A stretch of DNA of 64,000 bases, taken from positions 13,286,001-13,350,000 of the forward strand of contig JANVAS020000231.1 in assembly GCA_027563935.2 (NCBI GenBank). The letters are read 5' to 3'. The notes beneath the pieces were generated by a model. The model made no database searches, had not been told where the DNA came from, and saw only the letters and a list, made by a program, of their open reading frames with translations. This DNA is from Costus lasius. Lineage: Eukaryota; Streptophyta; Magnoliopsida; Zingiberales; Costaceae. Each line of letters starts with the position of its first letter. The stretch's first letter is position 1. The position numbers and the translations under genes were made by a program. Below, in pieces: positions 1 to 11,885 of the stretch.

Positions 1-1760
1 AGCCTGAAGCAGTAGGAAACCGCCGCCTAGACCTAGAGCACTTACTTTCAATGAAGATGATCGTCAAGCGAGGGGATATCTATAACTCGATGATGGGGGG
101 CCAAGACCAGCTCCTCGGAGGTCTACTAGGGTTCGGAGGAAACCTCTCAGGTATGGGTTTTCTTCTTAGGACCCTACTTCCCTTTTCTTGCCTTACATTT
201 AGAATATGCATCATGTCTCTCATTGCATTTAGGGTAGTTTAATTTTCAATAAGCCATACATGATGTAGTCTTTTATGGTAGGTTGTGCTTTGAAAGTCAC
301 CTTTTATTTTTGCACCCATGCACCATAGTAGGATAGTGCATACGCATACATGCATAGGATATATATTTTGGCAGGATACTCAAGCAAAGAACCAGCTCAA
401 GCCTCACTCAAGAAGTTCAGCCCAAGAAGGAAAGGAGGCTCTAAAGTCAAAGCTCAACTCAAACCTTGTTAAGTTCGCTTGCCAAGTTAGCTTCCTCATT
501 TATTGGACACTTCATCAAGGGAGTTTTTCAGCCATCTCAGCCAATCCAATGAAGATATGCACCAGCCCACTCCAATGAAGATATGCGCCAGCCCTAAGCA
601 AGCAAGTTTTCAAAATTCAGCCATCAAGATCCACCATTAATGGGAGTTTCTAAATATGCCTTGCCGCCCAACCAAACATGGAAGATTTTCAAAATTCAAA
701 GCTACTTCTTACGCAAGCAAAACATCAAAGGGAGCAGCATCCGTCCACCCCAAGATCGCCAACACAAAGAACAAAGAAGGCCAACCCAACGCCTTTAAAC
801 CTTGCCTTTTGGAGACCACCAAAGATGGAAGGCTTTCAAGACTTTCTTTGCGCCAACCTTTGCTTCTCTAACATTCAAATAATAAGCTTTATTTGTAAAG
901 GGCGCAAGGAAGAAATTGTCCATCCTGCCCTAGCTCTCCTCAACGGCTATAAGTGTATTCAATCTCTCATGTAATCGCATCTTTGATGAATGAAAAGTCT
1001 ATTAGTTTCCTAGCAAATTAACTCTCGGTGCTTGTGTCACCAAGTCTTCCTCTCCTCCTCTTTCGCATCTATCCTCTTCCTCCTTAGCCAAGAGTCTCCT
1101 CTCTTCCAAGTTGCAGCCGAAAGTCCATCTTCAACAAGCACTTGGTGGAGATCTCCTTTGAGGCCGAGAATCATGATCAAGGAACCCTTTGAGGCCGAAA
1201 GTCACTATGAAGAAGGATCACTCTAAGATAAGTGCCCTCAACTCCCTTTGTGATTCTCTTTTCCTTCTTTTAAAAGTTCAAAATCTACACTAAGTTTCGG
1301 TTCTTGTAGGAAGAAGGCATTTTGGCTTTGGAATCATCTTGGCGCACCTTTCTCTCCACCCCTCCCTCAACTAGTTTAGTCTTTTATATTGTCTAGGCAA
1401 GAGAATTTGGAAGCTTAACCTCCCTCTTGCATCTTTGCCTTGTAAAGCTTTAAGTATTTTAATCAACTCCCCCACGCCTGTGTGGGTTGCTGTGTTGCCT
1501 ATGTGTAACCAACACCTTCCATCAGAGTTGGACCGGTGAAGAACAGGAAGGCGACCCCTTCTATTCTCAAGGGGTCCACTGTAAGTCTTCTTTATTATTC
1601 CCGTCATTTCAATTCTGCAATTTCACTTCTTGCAAGTAGTTTAAATTTCGGTTTTCTTATATAAAATACAAAAACATCTATTTTCCAAACCCGTTAGTTA
1701 ATCTCGGTTTTCCTATTATTCTATTACAAAAAAAAAAATCTTTCAAAAAGCGTTGTTTGC
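1..1760. other. Non-coding, LTR-like sequence of an unidentified retroelement
   Basis: No convincing coding frame is seen. The stretch has short direct repeats, for example a block around 549-595 in which AATGAAGATATGC recurs 24-30 bases apart and the phrase CTTTGAGGCCGA near 1155 and 1187. It also has CT-rich runs and polyA/T tracts near 1730, which together look like retroelement LTR or leader DNA. It lies directly upstream of the decayed env-like frame at 1761. LTR ends and target duplications could not be fixed, so the element type is unresolved. Confidence 0.35.
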
Positions 1761-2195
1761 ATGTTCTGTGTCCTGAGCCCACATCACTTGACATTTGCTG
1801 ACACTACCATGACCAAGCCTCTTCCAAACTCTACTCGGACCGATATCAGAGACAGCGCCAACTGGCGCCTTCATCTAGAGCCGATGGCACCAGAGGATCA
1901 GATTGCGCCCCTTGATGTCTACTCGAGCTTCTCTATCGGCGGCTAGCCCAGGACTGCCGCCAGACCTTCTACCGACGACATGCTCCACCTACTTCGCCAG
2001 GACCAGATTCAACAAGGGAAGCAGCTCGCAACCCTGATAGACACAGTAAAATCTATTGAGCTCCTTTTACACTATAACATGGTGCCACCACCACCGAGAG
2101 ATGAAGATGAGGATGCTGATGACACCATTCACATCTACGACTCATCCGAGGAGGTTGACAACGACAATGACGACCCAGCTGAGTGCAGTGAGTAG
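1761..2195 (+). pseudogene. C-terminal remnant of an Athila-type env-like/ORF-1 protein
   Basis: One reading frame runs through this stretch, broken by a TAG at 1944-1946. The second half has a heptad-like segment (LLRQDQIQQGKQLATLID) followed by a proline run and a very acidic tail (PPPPRDEDEDADD). This is the layout expected at the C-terminus of the env-position ORF of Athila/Tat gypsy elements. A better-preserved relative lies on the minus strand at 57388-58442 and also ends in an acidic and proline-rich tail. The position before a long non-coding spacer and an LTR agrees. The N-terminal half is not visible. The assignment is by layout and composition, so it is tentative. Confidence 0.45.
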
Positions 2196-3596
2196 GGCTG
2201 CACTCTAGTAAGTCTTCCTTCACCCCTTTTGATACATACCTATACTATATGCATCATAGGTGATGCAGCATTTTGCTTTGGGTGAGGGGACTTACATATT
2301 TTGATGGGTCGTTCTACCTTTTCATGATGTGATGATGTACGCACTATGATGATAAACTTTGTGTTGTGATGAACTGTCCTTGATGATGTGTTGTTACACC
2401 AAACTTGCTAACTGTTAACTCTCACTACTGATCGTACATAGAACAACATGAACTTTGTTAACAATATGCTCTTCCTTCATGACATGTGTCTTGCTTTTAT
2501 GATGCTTCAATTTTACAAAGGCACCATCATAATGTGTTTCTTCATGCCTTGCCGATAGACCTAGATGCTTTGATAACATGTTGTATCTATCCGATGTGGT
2601 TTCATGATTTTGTTGATAAGCTTTGAACCTTGTTGATGATTACTTCCTAAACACGTAAAAGCCTATGTCGTAGGTCCAGTTGAAATTTCTTATTTTCATT
2701 GATTGATATTTTCCTCATTCATGATTGATTCTTGTTCATTTTCCTGATTTATGATTTATTTAGACTCCCACACTACATTAAGCGCATCATTCATGTTGAA
2801 CAACTAGTCACTCGATCCCTTATACACTGGAAACCTGAGGATCGAACTTTAATAAGCTTTGACTATAGGAAATATCTATATATCAACATGAGTACTACTT
2901 ATTTGGAAGATTATAGACCAAACCACTTGACACACACTTACCACCCTTAGTGACTCTCAGTATTAGTTTTGGTTCAAGCTCCTCTAACTTGGCACCGTAC
3001 AAGAAATAGAGAGAAAGAAAAGAGAGAAAAACAAAAGGCAGTGGTACCGAAGTTACAACTTGGCACTGCCCAGCAAAAAGAGAAAAGAAGAAAAAGAGCA
3101 ATGGTACTGAAGTCTTAACTTGGCATAGCCACTAAAAGAAATAAAAAAGAGAATGAAAGATGGAAAAGGCAGTGGTACCGAAGTCTTGACTTGGCACTGC
3201 GAATCAAAACAAGAGAAAAGAAAGGTAGTGGTACAAAAGCTACGGCTTGGCACTGTAGAAGAGAAAATAAGTGCGGTGGTACCAAAGTTATGAGCAAGGC
3301 CTTTACTACTACCTAAGAGTTTACCATCTGGGTACTTTAAGTAGATTAGTGTTTCATGTGGTGAGGAACTATTTTTATCCAATACTATCGTACTTTAAGT
3401 AGATTAGTGTTTCATGTGTTTCAGTGTTTCTTGACATCTTTAAAGTCTACAGTGATTGGTGCATCCCGTGACTAGCTGTGTTTATTCTTGCATTCATAGA
3501 TCGTTTGGGAATATAACTTCAATTAAACAACCCCCATCGAACTTCATTTCTTTCTCTTTGCTTGACGACATGTAAAGGTTTAAGTCATAGGTATTC
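2196..3596 (+). other. 3' non-coding spacer of the Athila-like element
   Basis: No coding frame. This stretch corresponds to the spacer between the env-like ORF and the 3' LTR in such elements. It holds the GGTACC/TTGGCAC modules (listed separately). Just before the LTR it has the phrase TGCTTGACGACATGTAAAGG, which resembles the TTGCTTGTCCTCAAGC-type phrase (read in reverse) next to the LTR at 55985 and at 61265. A ~27-bp phrase (ACTTTAAGTAGATTAGTGTTTCATGTG) is duplicated at about 3335 and 3392. Confidence 0.5.
2975..3300 (+). repeat. Tandem GGTACC-GAAG / CTTGGCAC modules
   Basis: At least four or five irregular units of 45-70 bp alternate a half-site like GTGGTACCGAAG with ACTTGGCACTG, separated by A/G-rich runs of AAAAGAGAAAAG type. 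Units are visible near 3039, 3100, 3171, 3227 and 3273. The same module appears inverted at 56520-56760 and 61665-61800, in matching positions of the two minus-strand Athila-like elements, so it is a structural part of the element rather than a random microsatellite. Confidence 0.7.
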
Positions 3597-6449
3597 TATT
3601 GACACAGATTTATATAGAATCTTACACGTCATTTTACTAATGAAATCATCCTCATTTTACGACTTTAAGTCTCCTAATTGCCTTTATTTGGATACATCTA
3701 TAGAATCTGCACCTCTCCTAGTATTTTCACTTTTTCAGGTCTAAACGACCAAGAAGAGGGTTGATTCTGGAACTTTTGCAGTAGAGGAGCTCATCCTGAC
3801 TCAAGATGATCTAAACTGGAAGACTTCAGAGTCATGGAAGTCTTTGTTGGAATCTCGAGCGGGTCGCGACCAGAATCATGCATGTGACTCATCTCCACAC
3901 TAAAGCTACAACTAATAAATCATGACCGAATTCACGCCCGAAATCGCGGACCCGCCTGTTTCAAAACCGTGATTTTAACTCAAATCTCTACAACCTAACC
4001 CTAGGGGAAGCCTGAGAACAGCCAAGTCTTTTCTCTCTCATTGACAAAGGAGCCTGGAACAGCCTTTCAGAGAAGAAATCTTTCAACGAAATAATGATTT
4101 CGTGAAGATAGTTGGCTGCAGCAGATTTGGCTAGGCATGGAGGCTGGCGGCAAAGTCTCCTCTTGCCGAAAGATGGCAGGGCTGCAGCAGCTTTGGCAGG
4201 GGATGGGAAGGAGGAAAGGACCAGAGAAAGGAAGATAAAAGCCCTCTTCGTTCACGAAAGAAAGGATCGCTGAGCAAAAGGGATCACGCGGAGAGAAGTT
4301 CTGTGCTTGCGAGGAGGAGAAGAAGAGCTGCGCATCTGCATCTGTTGAAGACATTTTATTGCGTGAGCCTCTTGAGAACAAATCTGTAAGAAAGATCTAG
4401 CATTCATATTCAACTTGCTGCACTTATCGTATAATCTTCATAGAGCAACGCAGGATCTATCTTTCTTTCGCATTTCCTATACAAGATCTGTTGTTGTGTG
4501 AAATGTTTATCTATGCTATTACCATGAACATGATAGGCTAAACCCTAAATCAGGATGTGGGGTAGCCCTTGACGAATTACTAGTTGCAATAGTCTAGCTC
4601 TATTTGCCAAAGTCTATGCACGACCTTATGTGCTTGCAATGCCTGCATAGTCCGAAGGGATATGCTTGAACCTTTAGTCTCTCGAGTAAGGTTTGTTAAT
4701 CAGCATCTCTAGGAGGAAACTCGCTTGTACAGCTGTACTTACTTGTGGGACTATAGGGAAGCATTATCCAGAGGGACATGCTTGAGCCTTAAATCACTCT
4801 AGTAAGGTTTATTAATCAGCATCTCTAGGAGAAAACTCGCTTATAGAGTTGTACTTACTCGTGGGACTATAAGAAGCTTAGACGTGGCGGGGAAACTCTA
4901 GTCCGGCCGTGCGTCCAACCCATTTGGTTGAGAGTTTATCCATTACGTTGGTAAGCTATGCCTACACTACCCGAAAGGGAGTGTTTGAGCCTTTAGTCAT
5001 CGCAATTAAGGTTTGTTAATCAACATCTCTAGGAGTTTTAACTCGCTTGTTGAGTTGTACTTACTCATGGGACTATAGGGAAGCATTATCCGGAGGGACA
5101 TGCTTGAGCCTTGAATCACTCTAGTAAGGTTTGTTAATTAGCATCTCTAGGAGAAAACTCGCTTGTAGAGCTGTACTTACTCGTGGGACTATAAGAAGTT
5201 CATACGTGGCGGGGAGACTCTAGTCCGACTGTGCGTCCGACCCATTTGGTTGAGAGTTTATCTATTCCGTTGGTATGCTATGCATACACTACCCGAAAGG
5301 GAGTGTTTGAGCCTTTAGTCATCGCAATTAAGGTTTGTTAATCAGCATCTCTAGGAGGAAACTCGCTTGTAGAGCTGTACTTACTCGTGGGACAATAGGG
5401 AAGCATTATCCGGAGGGACATGCTTGAGCCTTAAATCACTCTAGTAAGGTTTGTTAATCAGCATCTCTAGGAGAAAACTCGCTTATAGAGCTGTACTTAC
5501 TCGTGGGACTATAAGAAGCTTAGACGTGGTGGGGAAACTCTAGTCCCACCATGCGTCCGACCCATTTGGTTGAGAGTTTATCCATTCCGTTGGTATGCTA
5601 TGCCTACACTACCCGAAAGGGAGTGTTTGAGCCTTTAGTCATCGCAATTAAGGTTTGTTAATCAGCATCTCTAGGAGTTTTAACTCGCTTGTAGAGCTGT
5701 ACTTACTCGTGGGACTATAGGGAAGCATTATCCGGAGCGACATGCTTGAGCCTTGAATCACTCTAGTAAGGTTTGTTAATCAGCATCTCTAGGAGAAAAC
5801 TAGCTTGTAGAGCTGTACTTACTCGTGGGACTATAAGAAGTTTAGACGTGGCGGCGAGACTCTAGTCCGACCGTGAGTCCGACCCATTTGGTTGAGAGTT
5901 TATCCATTCCGTTGGTATGCTATGCCTACACTACCCGAAAGGGAGTGTTTTAGCCTTTAGTCATCGCAATTAAGGTTTGTTAATCAGCATCTCTAGGAGT
6001 TTTAACTCGCTTGTAGATCTGTACTCGCTTGCAGAGATTATAAGGAGCTTAGACGTAGCGGGGAGACTCTAGTCCGACCGCACGTCAGAACCCTACAGAT
6101 TGGACCGATAATCTAGCCTGTGGGAGCGGACGAGATTATTGGAGGGAGCAACCTACACATCAGGCGGCTAAATCCCTTGGATTGATAGGACATTGGTAAT
6201 AGGGTTAGACTATTCAACTGTAGGGAGTCAAAGTGGTGAACCCATATCCTGATGCACCTCCTCATAAAAATCCTCTCGTGTGATTTCTTCTGTTTACGTT
6301 TTGCGCATTTAATTATTTCATCATCTTAAACTTCATCAATTTCGATGTAGTCTAGCTAGCAAATTCGATATCTGTCTGTACTTGCCCATTAGTCCCTATG
6401 GGATCCATATTTTATTACTTCGATAGACCCATGCACTTGCGAGAAAAGC
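3597..6449 (+). mobile_element. 3' LTR of the Athila/Tat-like gypsy element
   Basis: The left end (TATTGACACAGATTTATATAG) aligns with the TGATGACACCAAAATTTATAG start of the complete LTR at 49045. The right end has the block TTATTACTTCG...ATGCACTTGC at 6412-6440, shared with LTRs ending at 50999, 52274, 54170 and 54541. Near 3855-3965 there is an inverted pair GCGGGTCGCGA / TCGCGGACCCGC in the same relative place where sister LTRs carry their palindrome cassettes. The LTR is long (~2.85 kb) because it contains a ~321-bp tandem array. The exact 3' terminus (about 6449) and the start are approximate. Confidence 0.6.
4600..6075 (+). repeat. ~321-bp higher-order tandem repeat inside the LTR
   Basis: The phrase GAGGGACATGCTTGAGCC recurs at about 4771, 5093, 5413 and 5735, giving steps of 322, 320 and 322 bp. 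Each unit contains two copies of a subrepeat beginning AAGGTTTGTTAATCAGCATC (near 4688, 4804, 5008, 5126, 5330, 5446, 5650, 5768 and 5972), with alternating steps of ~117 and ~204 bp. About four and a half units are present and they are highly similar, which suggests recent expansion or gene conversion. There is no open frame through it. Confidence 0.9.
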
Positions 6450-6667
6450 CCATCCATATTTGTGCGCGCTATCAGTGGACCATGTCACGGCCATGTTCTA
6501 TATCACGGCCTGGCCGTGTTCAGCAGTCACGGTCGTGTTCTACATCATGACTTGTTCGGTGGCAGGCTCTACAATATGATATGGAATCCTCGGTATAGCA
6601 TCGTCGAACCCTGGAGGGTCTTCCCAAGTGTCTTCCTTGGGTGTTAGATCACACCCAAATGTGTTCA
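6450..6667 (-). mobile_element. Truncated 3' LTR of the chromovirus element
   Basis: This segment matches the start of the 5' LTR (22262 downward) through shared phrases such as the CGTCGAACCCTGG block and the CACGGCCTGGCCGTG palindrome. The shared part ends at GTGTTCA in both copies. Read on the minus strand, the LTR therefore starts TGAACACATTTGG, and its TGA appears to supply the stop codon of pol. Only about 200 bp survive; the rest is replaced by the neighbouring element's LTR near 6450. Confidence 0.7.
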
Positions 6668-7850
6668 TGCCTCTGTCAATTCCCCTGGGTGGTGAAAGTT
6701 CGCCTCCGGAGAACAAGGCATCAGCATATCGTCAGCAGGAGCACCGGCTAGCAGGGGGCATGGTATGGCACCAAGTTGGCGATATTGAAGATGGGGCTAA
6801 GAAGGGACTCCTCAGGGAGGTCGAGAACGTAGGCATTGGCCCCAACCCGTCGTAGAACCGTGTAGGGACCGTCGCAGCGCACTTGCAGCTTCCAATTGGC
6901 CCTCGATCTCAACCGCTCAGGGTGGATACGCACCATAATAATCTCACCAACCTCAAAATGATGTGGCCTACGATGCTCGTTGGCCTCAGCAGTGTACCGG
7001 GTGTTGCTCAAGTAAATCCGGCGATGAATCTCATCATGCAAACCTGCGATATGAGATGCAAATGTAAAAGCGGACTCATGGATGGAAGGAGGAGGGGGGA
7101 CGATATGCATGTCTACTGGCTTCCTAGGTTGGTGCCCGAGCACAACTTGGAAAGGACTCAGCCCTGTAGAGTGCTGGAAAGCATTGTTATATGCAAATTC
7201 CGTGATGGGGAGGTGTTCAGCCTAGGGGCGTTGGAAGTCACCAGCTAAGCACCGCAGGAGGTTACCCACCCTATGGTTAACCACTTCCGTTTGACCATCC
7301 GTTTGCGGGTGGTCCACCGATGAGAACCTGAGAGTGGTCCCCAGGAGGTCCCACAAGGATTTCCAGAATTGACCAATGAACCGAGGTCGTGGTCGGACAC
7401 AATAGTGAGTGGGAGGCCATGGAGCCAAACAATCTCCTTGACGAAGATGTGCGCAATGTGAGAGGTATGAAGTGTGCCATCTTAGAGAAGTGATCCACGA
7501 CAATGAAGATGGAGTCGTGGTGCGAGGTCATGCGAGGCAAGCCAAGGACGAAGTCCATGCTGATGTCCAGCCATGGGCCCCTGGGAACAGGCAGTGGGGT
7601 GTAGAACCCCATGTTAATAGGGCTTGGGACGTTGCCACGTGCCATAGTGGCAGATGACCCTATCTAAATCCTTACGAAGAGTGGGCCAAAAGAAGCAGTC
7701 TTCGGCCAAGTCGAGGGTCTTGTCCCGGCCATGGTGCCCAATGGCACCACCGGCGTGGAGCTTGAGCAGCAGATGCTCGCGAAGGGAGGATCGGGGAACA
7801 CACAACCAGTTACCATACACAAGGTACCCCTCATGGAGGTGATACGGCAA
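6668..7850 (-). pseudogene. Integrase and C-terminal part of chromovirus pol (decayed)
   Basis: The integrase inserts the cDNA copy into the host genome. Frames at 7614-7850, 7277-7645, 7222-7503 and 6748-7143 give, in order, a zinc-binding region, a catalytic core and a C-terminal domain. The zinc region has the two histidines (LHAGG...GHHGRDKTL), but the expected second Cys is Trp (CHYGTWQR). The core starts with [12 protein letters not shown] and later has [17 protein letters not shown], which is typical of the gypsy core. The C-terminal part (YTAEANEHRR...FNIANLVPYHAP) matches the region before the 3' end of chromovirus pol. At least three frame changes separate the pieces. Confidence 0.85.
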
Positions 7851-9110
7851 GTCCGGTGGGTCGGCGGCAAGGAGCTGAGCGTAACAGGTCCGAAGTCGGG
7901 ACAGTCCGAATACTCATCGTGGATATGGGCTAAGGCAGGAACAGAGGAGGACAGGACACACAACAACGAACGGACATGACTAAGGGCATCGGCCACCACA
8001 TTTTCCTTCCCCGCTTTGTGGGTGATCACAAAGGTATACTGTTGAAGAAATTCAACCCACTTTGCGTGACGAGGGGCGAGTTTCTTCTGCGTGTTGAGGA
8101 AGGAAATGGCCTGGTGATCACTGAATAGAATGAACTCCTTATGTAGGAGATAGTGACGCCACTATCAAAGGGACTGAATGATGGCATAAAACTCCTTGTC
8201 ATAAGTGGAGTATCGTTGGCGCACCTCATTCAACTTCTCGCTAAAGAAGGTGACCGGGTGGCCCTCCTGACTAAGGGTACCACCAATGCTGGTGCCGGAG
8301 GCATCGCAGGCAACCTCGAAGACCTTCAAAAAATCAGGGAGGCGAAGGACGGGGGGCAGAGGTCATGATGTCCTTAAGGGCTAGGAAGGCACGTCTAGTC
8401 GCGGGTGTCCAAGAGAAGGCTTCGTGCTTGGTGCAGGCCGTCATAGGGGAAGCGATGGTGCTAAACCCCTTGATGAAGTGGCGATAGAAGGCCGCGAGTC
8501 CAAGGAAGCTACACACCTCGGTGACAGACTCGGATTCGGGCCATTGGCAGATGGCCTCAATTTTTGTGGGGTTGACCATAAGTCCTTGATCCAAGACAAT
8601 GAAGCCCAGGAAGTGCACATGGGACTTGAGGAAGGAACACTTCTTTGCGTTAAGGAACAGACATTCCTTACGCAGGAGGTCAAAAGTTAGGTGCAGGTGT
8701 TCGAGGTGGTCGTCCCGGGTCCGGCTATAGATGAGGATGTCATCAAAGTAGACGATGAGGAACTTTCCCATGTAAGGCTTCAAGACCTGACCCATGAGGC
8801 GCATGAAGGTGGAGGGGGCATTATTGAGGCCGAAAGGCATCACCAACCACTCGTAAAGACCATCCTTTGTCTTGAAGGCCATCTTCCACTCGTCACCCTC
8901 ACGGATGCGAACCTGATGGTATCCGCAGTGGAGGTCAAGCTTACTAAACCAGCGAGCCCCGGAAACGAGGACAAGCATGTCGTCTAAGCGGGGAATGGGA
9001 AATCTGTACTTGACGGTAATGCAATTGATTGCGTGGCAATCAATGCACATTCACCACGAACCATCCTTCTTGGGTGTAAGAAGGGTCGGGACTGCACCGG
9101 GGCTAAGGCT
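7851..9110 (-). pseudogene. Reverse transcriptase and RNase H of the chromovirus (decayed)
   Basis: RT copies element RNA into DNA and RNase H degrades the RNA strand. The frame at 8334-9050 covers most of the RT palm: [10 protein letters not shown], then [33 protein letters not shown], and the catalytic YFDD at about 8739-8750, followed by connection sequence ([16 protein letters not shown]). The residue before the first Met is a TGA where an Arg codon is expected. RNase H pieces lie at 7664-8229 in other frames (for example ITHKAGKENVVADALS near 8025). The RT block is the longest intact piece of this element. Confidence 0.9.
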
Positions 9111-9527
9111 CTCACGGATGAAGCCTTTGGCAAGGAGGTCATCAACCTGCCGCTTGAACTCAGTGTGCTCGGTAGGGTTAAGGCGGAGATGGGGCAGGTT
9201 GGCAAAGATGCCCCGGGGACAAGATTGATGATATGCTGGATATCATGATCTAGGGGAAGACCAACAGGGAGGTCGACCAGTGAGATGTCAAAAAACTCGA
9301 ACAAGAGGGCAGCGACTTCCTCGGGCACCCCTGGTGCCAAAGATGAGGGGTCGCAAGAAAGCTCATGCACCATGAGGGCGTAGACCTCCTTGGTTTCATG
9401 GGCTTCATGGACAAGACCGGTTTGGGTGTAGGTTAGGCCGGCTGGGTAGGAGTGATGAGGCCCTTGGACGTGGAGGCCCACAACTCCTTAGGCGGGCCGG
9501 GGTCAAGTAGATTTTATGCCCCCCGTG
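9111..9527 (-). pseudogene. Protease-RT linker of chromovirus pol
   Basis: The minus-strand frame at 8984-9481 continues between protease and RT. It contains the phrases EEVAALLFEFFDISLVDLP and LPLDHDIQHIINLVPGASLP, which match the region just before the RT fingers in plant Ty3 elements (the usual GLPPxRxxxHxIDLxPG segment). It is in a different frame from the protease piece at 9528-9863, so a frameshift lies near 9500. Confidence 0.75.
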
Positions 9528-9863
9528 CTAGAAGACGTAAGTGTTGGAGCATCCATAGTGGACGATGCCCCAATCATAGAGCCATGGGTGGCCGAGAAGG
9601 ACATGGGCGACATCCATGGAGGTGACATCGCACCACACCTTGTCATTGTAGTCGCCAAAGTAAATGGGCACTTGACACCGGTGAGCGACGGGGCGGCTGG
9701 ACGCATCAACCCATGCGATAGAGTATGGCTTAGGGTGTGGTTCCATTATAAGGCCGAAATGAGTGACCGCCGTCCTGGACATGACATTGAGGTTGTTGCC
9801 TCCATCAATGACTATCTTGCACAAGTGACTGTTACACTTAATATAAGTGTAGAAGATGCTCAT
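9528..9863 (-). pseudogene. Aspartic protease of the chromovirus
   Basis: This 111-residue frame contains HLCKIVIDGGNNLNVMS, in which DGG takes the place of the D-S/T-G active site. DGG is found in a subset of plant chromoviruses, to my knowledge including CRM-like ones. Downstream PHPKPYSIAWVD and HVLLGHPWLYD fit the flap and second half of the fold (LLGRPWLYD in relatives). It would cut the gag-pol polyprotein. It starts directly downstream of the gag zinc knuckle region. Confidence 0.8.
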
Positions 9864-9937
9864 GCATTTCCAGTCATCGAACTAAGGAGGGGTGTGGACA
9901 AGGGTGCAGCGAACCACTGCCATGGTGGGACGCAGGC

Positions 9938-11207
9938 TCAACTCATCATTTGAGTCACACTAGGGTCCAACCTCTTGGGCCACAAGTGGGCCGCCAGGCA
10001 TAGGGGGCCGAGGGTCACAGACCGAAGTGGGTGGAGGCATGCACCGCTCGGGCGTGATGTGCAGGGATCGGCGTGGGCAATCCTTGTTGAAATGGCCGGT
10101 TTGGCCGCAGTGGTGGCAAGGACCAGGTGGGACAGCAACGAGAGGGGCCTTACCCTTCTCACCCCAAGTCAAGCGAGGGCAGGGTGCCTTGCAAGGGGCA
10201 TCCCGAGGGGAACGGCGAGGTACAACAGGGGTAAGACACGGCTGAGCCTCGACACGAGGAGGTTGGGCTGGCGCCGACGGCACATTGACTGGTCGACACA
10301 CTAGTGAAGGATTGGTGTGATGGGTGCATGATCGCAAGTCCTGCTCGACCTCGCAAGCATGGTGAAGAAGGAGAATGATCATGTCTAGGCCATAGGTAGG
10401 CAAAGCGCGCTGGATCTCCTCACGGAGGCCATTCTAGAATCGGGAAAAGGTGAACGTGGGGTCCTCCTTAAGGTTGCAGCGGATGCCAAGCTGGTCGAAG
10501 AGAGTGTGGTACTCGTCGACGGAGTCGGAGCCCTAGGATATAGCGCAATAAGAGTCGAGGAGGCGCTGCCTATACGTGGGAGGGACATACTTTTCCTTAA
10601 GTCGGTAGCACATTTCCTCCCATCGAGTGATGGGGGGAAGGCGCTAGTCGGCTAGCTGGCGCTCTACATTCGTCCAATACAAACCGAGCAGGTCCAGTCA
10701 GTAAAAGACAGACATAGCTGACCTTAAGGTGATCAGCCATGTCACTCCATACAAAGTAGTTATCGACGGCCATACCCAATCTAGGAAGACGTTGGGGTCA
10801 AGGTTACCATTGAAGATTGGGGGATCAATGTGCGTGAGGCGGTGGACCTCGTCGTCCTCACGGCTGCGCTAAACTGGAAGTCGCGGGTGAGGAATGTCTT
10901 CAGCCCACATGGACTCATCACCAAAGGGGTCGAGATGCGGGGACTCGTTGGCGTGCATACGCAATGGAGCCAATGGAGGGGGCACACTAAGCGAAGGTCG
11001 ACCCTCAGCGATCTTAGAGCAGAGTTCCTCAACACGGTCCGAAAGATCTTGGACCGACGCCATAAGGCGCTGAAACATGACTTCCATCGCTTCCATTCAC
11101 GTGGAGAGCGATACGACCGACTCTACCCTAGGTGGAGTACTCTCTTCAGTCGTAATGGGCACTTGGGTAGGTGGGTTTTGATAGGAGGTTCCTGATCTAG
11201 TGCTCAT
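9938..11207 (-). pseudogene. Gag of the chromovirus, with CCHC zinc knuckle
   Basis: The first ATG on the minus strand is at 11205-11207. It is followed after 36 codons by an in-frame TGA (11097-11099), then a second ATG at 11094-11096. Pieces in several frames cover the capsid region. Nucleocapsid is recognised from CHHCGQTGHFNKDC at about 10070-10110, a complete C-X2-C-X4-H-X4-C knuckle. Gag forms the particle that packages element RNA. Frameshifts and stops make it non-functional, although the knuckle itself is intact. Confidence 0.8.
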
Positions 11208-11308
11208 GATGCAAGAAAATGCAAGTATGACTGCAAAAAACAAATCCAGAGGAACCAAATGAATGCAGTGGAGAGACCAGCGAAGCTAGACAAGAGTTAG
11301 CTTCAACT

Positions 11309-11321
11309 GCCTCTGATACCA
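11309..11321 (-). other. Primer binding site of the chromovirus
   Basis: Read on the minus strand this is TGGTATCAGAGGC, the usual plant site complementary to initiator methionine tRNA with one change (GG for GC). It lies one or two bases inside the LTR and about 100 bases upstream of the gag ATG, which fixes the orientation of the element. Confidence 0.85.
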
Positions 11322-11322
11322 A

Positions 11323-11885
11323 AATTAACGCAGCGGAACTTTGGGAGGGATTGTCCTTAGGAGCCGTACACTAAGGAGGGGGAGACCATGATGCCAAAAA
11401 CAAGAGAGGGTCTTGAGACGAGGGAAGTAAAACACATGCGATCGGAGAAGCCATGGAAAAGCCCAATGAAAATTCAAAAATAGATATTACTTGAGCAAGA
11501 CCCAACGCTGAGAGAAACCATGGATTGACTACGCAAATGAACTACTCACCTTACCCTTAGAGCCAATTGTTTTAGCAAGCAAGCAACGTGCACGTGAGAC
11601 CCTTCACTGTGCTGCGAGAGAAGAACTAGATGCCAAAGTCAACACAAGCTGATTTGAAAAGGACCCGAAGCCAATGGTGGTTCGCCAGGTGTTTTGATTG
11701 AAAGCTAGAAATGGTGACAGAAAGGAAGCGAGAGGCACCATAGGCAGAGCTTTTGGAGTTTGCTGGACCTAGGCCTTCGCATGGGGGAAGGCGACTAGAA
11801 CAACAATGCTGAAAAAACACACAAGCCCTCAGACCTCTTTTATAGATCAAGAGGGGAGGGAAGGCACATGCACAACACATGAGGG
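11323..11885 (-). mobile_element. 5' LTR of the chromovirus, primer-site-proximal part
   Basis: This part lies between the primer binding site and the copia insertion. The LTR continues at 21373 after the copia element, the GAGGG target duplication marking the join. The intact LTR would have been about 1.45 kb. No coding frame is supported; the short frames here have no family resemblance. Confidence 0.75.
11881..11885. repeat. Target-site duplication GAGGG, left copy
   Basis: GAGGG precedes the TGTTGG start of the copia 5' LTR and recurs at 21368-21372 directly after the CCAACA end of the 3' LTR. Confidence 0.9.
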
